Source of the DNA: Chthoniobacter flavus
GTDB lineage: Bacteria; Verrucomicrobiota; Verrucomicrobiia; Chthoniobacterales; Terrimicrobiaceae
Reading direction: 5' to 3'
Assembly (NCBI GenBank): GCA_945863785.1
Contig: CAMBAQ010000001.1
Coordinates: forward strand, 1 to 26,446
Length of the DNA stretch: 26,446 nt
Shown here: positions 15,554-22,678 of the stretch, piece by piece
Layout of the letters: each line of letters begins with the position of its first letter
Position numbering within the stretch: position 1 is the first letter of the stretch
Program-made: the position numbers and the translations under genes
Notes under the pieces: model-generated
The model's database searches: none
Told to the model about the DNA's origin: nothing
What the model saw: only the letters and a program-made list of their open reading frames with translations

Positions 15554-16491
15554 TGCAGTGTTCCTACCGCGCGAACGGCAAACCAAGCGGCGCTTACATT
15601 GTGAATGCGAAAAATCGAGGCACCACGGAGGCACCCGGCTACGATACAGGCGATCGTACCCGCATCGCGTTCTTGTGGTCTTTCGATGCCCAGCACGCGG
15701 CCGATCACGCTCTTTCGAGAAACTGGCAGAAGGATGGGAAAACCAAGCGCCATGAGTTTTTCGAGTTCGCGGTAAATTCGAAGATTATCGGGGGCCTGTT
15801 TCGCGAAATCGATGCCCGGATCTAAAATGAGGTGTTCTCTGCTGACTCCGGCACGGATGGCGATCTCCGTTTTTTCCTTAAAAAAAGCGAGTAATTCGCT
15901 CATCACATCCGGGTAGGTGATATGTTTGTGGGCGATTTTTGGCTCTCCCTTGGAGTGCATGATGAGCAGGGCAGCGCCTATGGAAGAGCAGTGGAGGGCA
16001 TTTGTCTCATCTGGGAGGGCGCTCATGTCGTTCAAAATATCAAACCCTGCGGCCAATGCGCCAGACACCACGTTTGGTCGCCAAGTATTCAATGATACGA
16101 GCGGAGGAAATACCTGAGAATCCGTGCGGGGGCGGGCCGAGCTCATCGCTTTGGAAAAGTTTTCGAGAAACGGTCGCACGCGTGCCAACTCCTCCTTCTC
16201 TGAGATAGGCGGGCGATTTGTTCGCGCGCTCTCCCCGCCCACGTCGATGATGTCGGCTCCCTCAGCGACCATCTCAACGGCGCGGGCTAGGGCCCAATCC
16301 GCGTCGAGTCGGCCATCACCAGCGAACGAATCGTCGTTGATATTCAAAATTCCCATCAGAAGCGGGTTGCCAGAGAGTGGAATCTGGCGATCGCGGCAAT
16401 GAAGCTCCTGAGCGGTATTCCGGATGTTCTCCTTGTATCGAGAGGCATACTTCTCCAGCTTGGTCTCGTATTTAGAGTGTATGGGTTTCAT
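15550..16491 (-). CDS. folP: Dihydropteroate synthase with divergent signature motifs
   Basis: DHPS condenses 6-hydroxymethyl-dihydropterin pyrophosphate with p-aminobenzoate in folate synthesis. The 313-residue protein shows the TIM-barrel plan: LMGILNINDDSF (46-57), ADIIDVGGESAR (79-90), LNDMSAL (153-159), LILDPGIDFAKQ (221-232), PVSRKSVIG (256-264) and FRIHNVSA (294-301). Several signatures deviate from the common form: NIND where most have NVTPD, DPGIDF for DPGIGF, IHN for VHD. Residues equivalent to E. coli Asn22, Lys221, Arg255 and His257 appear kept. The first 30-40 residues form a charged extra helix. The ATG at 16491 lies inside the first codons of the divergent pta gene; there is no later ATG, GTG or TTG before the conserved core except Met46. 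Confidence 0.85.
   Translation of the reverse strand: MKPIHSKYETKLEKYASRYKENIRNTAQELHCRDRQIPLSGNPLLMGILNINDDSFAGDGRLDADWALARAVEMVAEGADIIDVGGESARTNRPPISEKEELARVRPFLENFSKAMSSARPRTDSQVFPPLVSLNTWRPNVVSGALAAGFDILNDMSALPDETNALHCSSIGAALLIMHSKGEPKIAHKHITYPDVMSELLAFFKEKTEIAIRAGVSREHLILDPGIDFAKQAPDNLRIYRELEKLMALGFPILLPVSRKSVIGRVLGIERPQERDAGTIACIVAGCLRGASIFRIHNVSAAWFAVRAVGTLQ
16481..16491. promoter_or_regulatory. Overlapping divergent start codons of pta and folP
   Basis: ATGGGTTTCAT holds the ATG of pta on the plus strand (16481-16483) and the ATG of folP on the minus strand (16489-16491). Each gene therefore begins inside the other's first four codons, and each promoter and ribosome-loading site must lie within the opposite coding sequence. 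I see no good -35/-10 pair in either direction. Confidence 0.7.
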
Positions 16492-17524
16492 TGAGACTGT
16501 TTTTGAAAAATTAAGGAAGCATCCCAAGCGGATTGTTTTCGCCGATGGTGAACTGCCCCGTGTGATACGGGCAGCGGAGATTTTTTACCAGCGGCAACTC
16601 GGTGTGCCGATCCTTCTTGGCCGTCGAGAGGTCATCAGACAAATTGCTGACGAGGAAAAAATCAGTCTCGACCATGTCGGAATCATTAATCCCGAAACCT
16701 CGAGCGAGCTTCCGCTTTTCTGTCAACGCCTCGAGCGGCTCGAGCGCTACCGTAATACCGGCAACAAGGATAGTCATGAGGTGATGGTGAAGCCAAACTA
16801 CTTCGCTGCCATGATGCTCCAATATGGGCTGGCGGATGCGCTTGTCGGGGGAGCCAATGCAGCGGGCGGCACGCTTTTGAGGCCGATGCTGCAACTGGTG
16901 AAGCCGTTGCCATTTACTGATGTGGTGGCGTCCTGCACGATCGTGGAGTTTACTTCGAGGTCGTTCGGAGATGACGGCGTGGTTTTCTTTGCGGATACGG
17001 GCATCGTTCCCGATCCGACGATGGCGCAGTTGGCTTCCATCGGAGTCCAGGCCGGCCTTCTTGCGCGTCAGGTTTTTGGGAGGCGTCCTCGAGTGGCCAT
17101 GCTGAGTTTCTCGACGAAGGGAAGTGCGCGAACGCCATCCACCGAGAAGGTAGCTGGAGCTGTGACTCTTGCCCGCCACATTGCGGAACAAGTTGGAGCC
17201 GACATGTCGATCGACGGTGAGATGCAGGCCGACGCGGCTCTCGATCCGGTTTTTGCTCAAATGAAAATGCCTGAGAGCCATGTCGCCGGAAAAGCGAATG
17301 TCCTCATTTTTCCTGATTTGAATAGTGGCAACATCTCGGTGAAATTCGTTCAGCTCTTTTCTGAGTGCCAAACCTACGGTCAGATTTTGATGGGATTCAC
17401 TCGACCTGCCGTTGACATCCCGATGGGAGTTTCTTCGGATAATATGGCGGCGATGGCTGCTATCGTGGGTCTGCAGGCGGTTGAGTATCGCAAACTTTAT
17501 CCGCCACCAGATACGGCGGATTGA
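16481..17524 (+). CDS. pta: Phosphate acetyltransferase (Pta), catalytic domain only
   Basis: This 347-residue enzyme is the PTA_PTB domain that interconverts acetyl-CoA and acetyl phosphate. Recognisable blocks are PKRIVFADGELPRVI, ADALVGGANAAGG, FFADTGIVPDPT, AMLSFSTKGSA, DGEMQADAAL and NVLIFPDLNSGNIS. It has the length of the short, Methanosarcina-type Pta rather than the three-domain enterobacterial form. A BioD-like/DRTGG protein that corresponds to the missing N-terminal domains is encoded next, 4 nt downstream. The ATG at 16481 gives a typical N-terminus (MGFIETVFEKLRKHPKR) and overlaps the start of the divergent folP gene. No ackA is in the window. Confidence 0.9.
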   Translation: MGFIETVFEKLRKHPKRIVFADGELPRVIRAAEIFYQRQLGVPILLGRREVIRQIADEEKISLDHVGIINPETSSELPLFCQRLERLERYRNTGNKDSHEVMVKPNYFAAMMLQYGLADALVGGANAAGGTLLRPMLQLVKPLPFTDVVASCTIVEFTSRSFGDDGVVFFADTGIVPDPTMAQLASIGVQAGLLARQVFGRRPRVAMLSFSTKGSARTPSTEKVAGAVTLARHIAEQVGADMSIDGEMQADAALDPVFAQMKMPESHVAGKANVLIFPDLNSGNISVKFVQLFSECQTYGQILMGFTRPAVDIPMGVSSDNMAAMAAIVGLQAVEYRKLYPPPDTAD

Positions 17525-17528
17525 TTCT

Positions 17529-18647
17529 GTGAATACCACAACGCCGCGTATTTTCATCGCCGCCACAGAGCAGGACGCCGGCAAGACTACGGCATCGCTG
17601 GGGCTATATTCTGCTCTTCGTGGTCGCTTCCCTGAGATCGGCTACATCAAGCCTGTCGGCCAGCGGTTCACTGAAGTGGACGGCCATCGCATCGATGATG
17701 ACAGCCTTCTCATCCAGTCCACATTTGACACTCGGATTCCGATTGAGGACATGAGCCCTATCGCGGTCGAGCCGGACTTCACTCGCCGCTATATCAAAGA
17801 AGCCAACCACGAAGCCCTCGTCAAAAGAATCCGGCATTCCTTCGATCGTTCCAGTTGGGAAAAAGACTTCACCATCATCGAGGGGAGCGGTCATGCGGGA
17901 GTGGGGTCTGTATTTGACCTCTCGAATGCCACTGTCGCGCGCCTGCTTGGCAGCAAGGTTCTTCTCGTCTCTCCTGGTGGTATCGGTCGACCGATCGACG
18001 AAGTGGCGCTCAATAAGGCCCTCTTTGATCGCGAAGGTGTCGAGGTTGTCGGTGTCGTGATGAATAAGGTGCGTGTCGATAAGATGGACTACGTGGCCGA
18101 TTTTGCGCGCCGAGGTTTCGAGCGATTGGGCTTGGAATTGTTGGGGGTGGTGCCGATGCAAAAAATGCTTTCTGAGCCATCTTTAGAGCAGATTGCGGCG
18201 ACCATTTCGGGGGAATTCCTTTGCAATCGCGAGCTCGCGCGCAATCTGGCCGCCAATGTCGTCATTGGCGCGGTGAGCTCGGCTAATCTGTTGCGCAATA
18301 TCACGCATGGAACGCTCCTAGTGGTGCCCGGCGACCGCGAGGATATCGTCCTAGCGGCCATATCCCAAGAGGGTTTGCATGAACCGGGGCTTCTTTCTGG
18401 GCTAGTTCTTTCGGATGGGCTCAAGCCTCACCCGCAGCTGATCTCGATGCTCAGCGCGACGAGTCTGCCGGTCGTCTATTCGAAGATGGAATCCTATGCC
18501 ATCGCTCAAAAAATCCATTCACTGACGATCAAAATCGAACCAAGGGACCTCGACAAGATTCAGAACATCCAAGAGCTCATTGCCCGCCACCTCGACATCC
18601 CGCGGTTGCTCGAAAAAATCGGTCAACCTCGGGAATTCAGTGTGTGA
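17529..18647 (+). CDS. BioD-like P-loop and DRTGG protein (Pta regulatory-domain homologue)
   Basis: The 372-residue protein has a BioD-like dethiobiotin-synthetase-type P-loop NTPase domain (FIAATEQDAGKTTASLGL, residues 9-26; EGSGHAGVGSVFDLSNA; VLLVSPGGIGRPIDEVAL; GVVMNKV) and a C-terminal DRTGG domain (VVIGAVSSANLLRNITHG, LLVVPGDREDIVLAAI, GLLSGLVLSDGLKPHP). Together these correspond to the N-terminal and middle domains of long Pta enzymes (COG0857 type), which modulate the catalytic domain through allosteric effectors. It starts at GTG 17529, 4 nt after the pta stop. The 3' end overlaps the convergent purK by 11 nt. It is unlikely to be BioD itself, as no bio genes are nearby and the DRTGG part is extra. 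Confidence 0.88.
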   Translation: MNTTTPRIFIAATEQDAGKTTASLGLYSALRGRFPEIGYIKPVGQRFTEVDGHRIDDDSLLIQSTFDTRIPIEDMSPIAVEPDFTRRYIKEANHEALVKRIRHSFDRSSWEKDFTIIEGSGHAGVGSVFDLSNATVARLLGSKVLLVSPGGIGRPIDEVALNKALFDREGVEVVGVVMNKVRVDKMDYVADFARRGFERLGLELLGVVPMQKMLSEPSLEQIAATISGEFLCNRELARNLAANVVIGAVSSANLLRNITHGTLLVVPGDREDIVLAAISQEGLHEPGLLSGLVLSDGLKPHPQLISMLSATSLPVVYSKMESYAIAQKIHSLTIKIEPRDLDKIQNIQELIARHLDIPRLLEKIGQPREFSV

Positions 18648-19812
18648 GCCTTTGCTTCATCGTCTCGATCTCCCGAATCGCTTGTTCCGTCGATTCGGCC
18701 ATAACGCAGACGTGCCCCATTTTTCTTCCCGGACGAGCTTCGCTCTTTCCATAGAGGTGGAGCTTGGCGCGAGGGTTTTCGAGGACAACGTTCCAATCAG
18801 GCTCTCCATTATTCCAGAGATCGCCGAGGAGATTCCACATCACTACGGGGCTCATCAGATCAGGTGAACCCAGCGGTAGACCGCAAACAGCGCGGAGTTG
18901 TTGCTCGAACTGGCTCGTCATGCAGGCGTCAAAGGTGAAGTGACCGGAATTGTGGGGGCGGGGAGCGAGTTCGTTAACGACGAGTTGATTGTCGTCGGTG
19001 AGAAAAAACTCCACGGCTAGCAAGCCAACGACATCCAGTGCCTCTGTGATTTGCGTGGCGAGGCGGGTTGCGGATTCAAGGACGTCATCCGGAAAGCGCG
19101 CTGGAACGATCGAGAGATCCAAGATGTGGTGCGAGTGTTGGTTTTCTGAGACAGGGAAGGCCACCGTTTTTCCATCGGCGCTGCGGGCGCATACGACGGA
19201 GAGTTCGGCGCGAAAGGAGATCCATTTTTCCAGCACACCCCTTGGTGCCCCGAAACGGTTCCAGACTTCGGTGGCATCAGCTTCGGATTCCAGTTTGATC
19301 TGCCCCTTGCCGTCATAGCCGAAATCCGCCGTCTTGAGCACCGAAGGGGTTCCGATTTCTTGGAGCGCCTCGGCGAGGCTGGCGGCGGAATCCACCACGC
19401 GAAATGGCGCACAGGGAAAGCCATGGGAGTGCAGGAATGTCTTCTCGCGTTCCCGGTTCTGGCAAATGTGGAGGACTTCGCCGCGCGGATGCACGGGCCG
19501 CATCTCAGAAACGGTCTCAATTGCCGAACGCGGGATGTTCTCAAATTCGAAAGAAACCACATCCACTCCAGTGGCGAATTTTTTCAATGCATCGGCGTCC
19601 GTGTAGGGGGCGTTGACCTCGAGATCGCAGATTTGTCCTGCTGGGCAATCGGGTTGGGGTTCGTAAGCATGAACGCTGTAGCCCATGCGGCGCGCGGCGA
19701 TGGCGAGCATTCGGCCGAGTTGGCCTCCTCCAAGAATACCTACGACTCCCCCTGGGAAGATGGATTTCGATTCCGTCTGGGATTTTTTCTCAGTAGTTTG
19801 ATTGTCCATCAT
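18637..19812 (-). CDS. purK: 5-(carboxyamino)imidazole ribonucleotide synthase
   Basis: PurK is the ATP-grasp enzyme that makes N5-CAIR from AIR, bicarbonate and ATP in purine synthesis. The 391-residue protein has GILGGGQLGRMLAIAA at the N-terminal fold, DVVSFEFENIP, the ATP-grasp strand VLKTADFGYDGKGQ, then ELSVVCARS, VNELAPRPHNSGHFT and the C-terminal HLYGKSEARPGRKMGHV. The first about 20 residues are polar and variable. ATGs at 19812 and 19809 are both possible; either overlaps or abuts the start of the divergent acyltransferase-glycosyltransferase gene. The end overlaps the BioD-like gene by 11 nt. purE is not in the window. Confidence 0.95.
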   Translation of the reverse strand: MMDNQTTEKKSQTESKSIFPGGVVGILGGGQLGRMLAIAARRMGYSVHAYEPQPDCPAGQICDLEVNAPYTDADALKKFATGVDVVSFEFENIPRSAIETVSEMRPVHPRGEVLHICQNREREKTFLHSHGFPCAPFRVVDSAASLAEALQEIGTPSVLKTADFGYDGKGQIKLESEADATEVWNRFGAPRGVLEKWISFRAELSVVCARSADGKTVAFPVSENQHSHHILDLSIVPARFPDDVLESATRLATQITEALDVVGLLAVEFFLTDDNQLVVNELAPRPHNSGHFTFDACMTSQFEQQLRAVCGLPLGSPDLMSPVVMWNLLGDLWNNGEPDWNVVLENPRAKLHLYGKSEARPGRKMGHVCVMAESTEQAIREIETMKQRLTH

Positions 19813-19813
19813 G
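19810..19813. promoter_or_regulatory. Overlapping divergent start codons of purK and the LpxL-GT9 gene
   Basis: The palindrome CATG carries the plus-strand ATG at 19811-19813 and the minus-strand ATG at 19812-19810. If the next in-frame purK ATG (19809) is used instead, the genes are separated by a single base. Either way no intergenic DNA is left for promoters or ribosome binding sites. Confidence 0.6.
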
Positions 19814-21691
19814 GCCGAACGACTGGTTTACATTTTTGCATTGTTGACTGTGGGTTTGATCCGTTGCCTGCCGCTTTCTGTGTGTTTTTTGCTCGGGCAA
19901 GCGATCGGAGCATTAATGTGGCTTATCCTGCCCGGCTACCGGCGGCTCGCAAGGGAAAATCTGACGATTGCTTTTGCTGACGAGATGTCGGAAGGGGAAA
20001 TCCGGCAATTGACTTTCCGGCATTTCACGACTCTCGGCGCCAATGCCGTTTGTGCCTTCAAGGTGCCCTCGCTCTCTCAGCGCCAGATCCTAGGCATTGT
20101 CCGCATCGAGAATCTGGATCTGATTCGGCAAAATATCGCAAACGGTCGGCCTGTGGTGTTAGCGATCAATCACATTGGAAATTGGGAACTGTACGCCCAA
20201 CTTGTTTTCCAGATACCTGAAGCCCGCTTCGGCACGGTGTATCAAGCCCTTCACAACAAGCTTGTCGATGATCTCGTGAACCGCGACCGCCGCCGCCTCG
20301 GTTTACTGACCTTTGATCGTAAGAAGGGATTTCAGGATGCACTCATGTTGCTTCGCGAGCCGGGCGGGGTGGGTGTACTAGTGGATCAGCACGCAGGAAA
20401 TAGCGGAGTTTGGACGCCGTTTTTTAATCGTCTTTGTTCGACCTCGCCGCTTGCAGCGACTCTCGCCATGCGCACCGATGCAGCAGTGATACCAGTTGCG
20501 ATTTATACTGATGGGTTCGCCCGTTGGAGGGTTGTGATGAGCGAAGAAATTCCGTGGGATGCGGATAAATCCGAACAGCTCACTCTCGACATCAATCAGG
20601 CCCTTGAGAAGCAGGTCCGTACTTCCCCGGCGGATTGGTTTTGGGTCCATAATCGCTGGAAGACACCGTTGCCGAATTTTCTCATCAATGGCGCCAAGCG
20701 CGGCATCTACCTTCCCGGTGGTGCGGCTTCGGTGAGTCCATTCTGCGTTGTCGTCCGCTCCCCGAATTGGTTGGGCGACGCAGTGATGAGCGTGGATGCC
20801 GTAAGGGCATTTAAATACGGTCGCCCCGACGCGCACCTCGCCGTGCTGACCCCTGCCAAGTTAGCCGGGTTTTGGCGCAGGGTGGGGGGCGTGGACGAAG
20901 TGATCGAAATCGAAAAAGACGAGTCCGTCTTCTCCGTTGCCCGCCGCCTGCGGGGACGTTTTCATGTGGCGGTTCTTTTTCCGAATTCCTTGCGGTCCGC
21001 TTTGGAAGTCTGGTTAGCAGGGATCCCTCGGCGTGTGGGATTCAAGGGGCATTACCGTCATTGGCTTCTAGATCAAATCATCCCCGCCGGGAAGCGGCCT
21101 CCAGCGAATCAGCCAGTGCATCAGGCCGACGTCTATTGGCGTATTGCCGCACGTTGCGGAGCCGAGGAGCGGCCTCCTGTCAATCCCCTTTGGAAGCCGA
21201 ACCGGAAGGAACGGGTGATCGGCATTTGCCCCGGCGCGGAATACGGATCCGCCAAGCGCTGGCCGGCTGATCAATTCCGCCAACTCATCCTCCAACTGAA
21301 CGAGACAATGGATTGCCAGTGGGTAATCGTCGGCACTTCCGCAGACACGCCTGTTGCAAAAAAAATTGCATTTGGCATTCCGAACATCACCGATCTGACA
21401 GGCAAAACCTCTCTCGAGGATCTCATGGATCTTTTGGAGCGAATCTCGGTTCTAGTCACGAATGATACGGGCACGATGCATCTCGCAGATTTTATTGGGA
21501 CTCCGCTGGTCTCGATTTTCGGATCTACGGAACCGACATTCACTGGCCCGCGTGGCCCGCGCAGCGTGGTGATCCGGCAGAAGGTCGAATGCAGTCCCTG
21601 CTTTCTTCGCGAGTGCCCCATCGATTTTCGATGCATGGAGGAAATCCCTATGGGAAAAGTGATCCAAGCGGTTAAATCCTCCTTCAAATAG
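19811..21691 (+). CDS. Fused lipid A acyltransferase (LpxL/HtrB) and family 9 glycosyltransferase (heptosyltransferase)
   Basis: The 626-residue protein has two complete enzymes in tandem. Residues 1-290 are an LpxL/HtrB-type late acyltransferase: N-terminal membrane helix, the catalytic H-x4-E motif INHIGNWE (His121, Glu126), GVGVLVDQHAG and the closing WFWVHNRWK. Residues about 311-626 are a GT9 (WaaF/ADP-heptose:LPS heptosyltransferase type) domain with VVRSPNWLGDAVMS, FPNSLRSAL, GICPGAEYGSAKRWP, TNDTGTMHLADFIG, FGSTEPTFTGP and a Cys-containing end (CSPCFLRECP). The inner leaflet of the cytoplasmic membrane is the expected site for both steps of lipid A-core assembly. The start ATG at 19811 overlaps that of purK; an in-frame TTG lies at 19802. 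Confidence 0.9.
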   Translation: MAERLVYIFALLTVGLIRCLPLSVCFLLGQAIGALMWLILPGYRRLARENLTIAFADEMSEGEIRQLTFRHFTTLGANAVCAFKVPSLSQRQILGIVRIENLDLIRQNIANGRPVVLAINHIGNWELYAQLVFQIPEARFGTVYQALHNKLVDDLVNRDRRRLGLLTFDRKKGFQDALMLLREPGGVGVLVDQHAGNSGVWTPFFNRLCSTSPLAATLAMRTDAAVIPVAIYTDGFARWRVVMSEEIPWDADKSEQLTLDINQALEKQVRTSPADWFWVHNRWKTPLPNFLINGAKRGIYLPGGAASVSPFCVVVRSPNWLGDAVMSVDAVRAFKYGRPDAHLAVLTPAKLAGFWRRVGGVDEVIEIEKDESVFSVARRLRGRFHVAVLFPNSLRSALEVWLAGIPRRVGFKGHYRHWLLDQIIPAGKRPPANQPVHQADVYWRIAARCGAEERPPVNPLWKPNRKERVIGICPGAEYGSAKRWPADQFRQLILQLNETMDCQWVIVGTSADTPVAKKIAFGIPNITDLTGKTSLEDLMDLLERISVLVTNDTGTMHLADFIGTPLVSIFGSTEPTFTGPRGPRSVVIRQKVECSPCFLRECPIDFRCMEEIPMGKVIQAVKSSFK

Positions 21692-21840
21692 TCGGCGCTA
21701 AAAACCGTCCTTAAGCATCCATTACAAAAAACCAATACCATCTCCTTAAGTTAACTTGATGTCTAAATCCTCGCAGTAGCGGTTGTTTTAAACTGCAACA
21801 ATGGGCGACCACTAAGCGAAAGGACCGCTTGAGCTTCATC
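21692..21840. other. Non-coding gap after the LpxL-GT9 gene
   Basis: No convincing gene is seen here. The stretch holds a perfect 10-bp palindrome AAGTTAACTT (21748-21757), a direct repeat TCCTTAAG (21708-21715 and 21743-21750), and short arms AAGCG/CGCTT near 21814-21830 that could form a weak hairpin. Transcripts from both sides converge here, so termination is expected, but no classical terminator is evident. Confidence 0.4.
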
Positions 21841-21969
21841 CTAAAATCGTTGAAAGCCAGAGAGTAGAGCTTTTCTAAGATTTTCTATCGATTCAAACAG
21901 CCCATTCGCGAAACCTTCCGTGTCCTTGATGACATCCCAGAGTTGTTTACTGATCTGCGCTCGACGCAT
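21841..21969 (-). CDS. Possible small protein of 42 residues
   Basis: An ATG three bases after the stop of the 234-residue exported protein opens a 42-codon frame (MRRAQISKQLWDVIKDTEGF to the end SGFQRF) that closes with TAG. The sequence has the alternation of charged and hydrophobic residues of one or two amphipathic helices, and the spacing resembles the tight gene joins seen elsewhere in this operon. There is no recognised domain, and a frame of this length can occur by chance; it could also be the remnant of a longer gene. Confidence 0.3.
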   Translation of the reverse strand: MRRAQISKQLWDVIKDTEGFANGLFESIENLRKALLSGFQRF

Positions 21970-21972
21970 CTC

Positions 21973-22677
21973 TTATTCGAATGGCAACCGTGGGGCGGCG
22001 GTGAACTTGATTGTGCCGTCGGCCTCGTAGAAGGCGACGATTCCGCTTTGGAATGAGCTGTTGTATTTCAGGGGTACGCGGATTTGTTGGCTGCCGATGA
22101 TGGCGGTGGTTTCGATGGTTTCGGGCAAGCTATACCAAGTGTGATGTGACATCGGGGCGATTTCGAGGAATTCACTCGCATTGATGGATACGCGAAGGAT
22201 TTGCTGGATGACGCCATTCACGATGGTGAGGGTGTTGGGCTTTTCGTCGTCAGCGAGTTCGTGGTCGAAGTTGAGGATGGCAGCTTGGAGTTCTTGTTTT
22301 TTTCCATTCGGATCCCGTTGCCATACGAAATCCCCAAGAAGAACGACGGTTGATGCTGTGTTGGGGGCTTTGTTGAGTTCCTTTTCAAAAAAGGCCTTGG
22401 GATCAGTGGAGGCGTTTTTTTGGATTCGCAGTTTCCAGGAGGTGAATGGGAAGTCACCGCCGGAAATCTTGGAGCCTTGGGAAACTTTTTCGTATTTGTG
22501 AAAGTCTTTTATATCGAGATCGAGGCTGGGCACGCTCGTGGCGTTGATGAACTGCACCGAGGAATGCGGGGGAGGGGGAGGTTCATTCGCTGGATTTGGA
22601 GATTCCTCGGCTCCGGCGGTTGTGTGGCAAAGCCCCAATAGGGATAAGAGAACGGCGAAGATAAGGGGTGTTTTCAC
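21973..22677 (-). CDS. Exported protein of unknown function, last gene of the pseudopilin cassette
   Basis: I do not recognise the family. The 234-residue product begins with a signal peptide (MKTPLIFAVLLSLLGLCHTTAGA), then a Pro-rich segment (NEPPPPPH), and a mostly beta domain including FINATSVPSLDLDIKDF, TSWKLRIQKNAS, VVLLGDFVWQRDP, LRVSINASEFLEIAPM and SGIVAFYEADGTIKFTAAP. The GTG start at 22677 is favoured because it gives an immediate signal peptide and lies one base after the TGA of the upstream gene; the ATG at 22731 is inside that gene and would bury the signal. The 1-nt joins suggest it is made with the pseudopilins, perhaps as a periplasmic partner or substrate. Confidence 0.65.
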   Translation of the reverse strand: MKTPLIFAVLLSLLGLCHTTAGAEESPNPANEPPPPPHSSVQFINATSVPSLDLDIKDFHKYEKVSQGSKISGGDFPFTSWKLRIQKNASTDPKAFFEKELNKAPNTASTVVLLGDFVWQRDPNGKKQELQAAILNFDHELADDEKPNTLTIVNGVIQQILRVSINASEFLEIAPMSHHTWYSLPETIETTAIIGSQQIRVPLKYNSSFQSGIVAFYEADGTIKFTAAPRLPFE

Positions 22678-22678
22678 A

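Noticed and set aside
16511..17584. Minus-strand frame of 357 codons opposite pta
   Set aside because: It has an unusual His/Arg/Ser-rich composition and no motif, whereas the plus strand encodes a clear phosphotransacetylase.
17529..18647. Dethiobiotin synthetase (BioD)
   Set aside because: The DRTGG-like C-terminal domain, the size and the position after pta point to a Pta regulatory-domain homologue.
21271..21741. Minus-strand frame with an AAGGAG just before its ATG
   Set aside because: The purine-rich site directly abuts the ATG with no spacing, and almost all of the frame is antisense to the GT9 domain.
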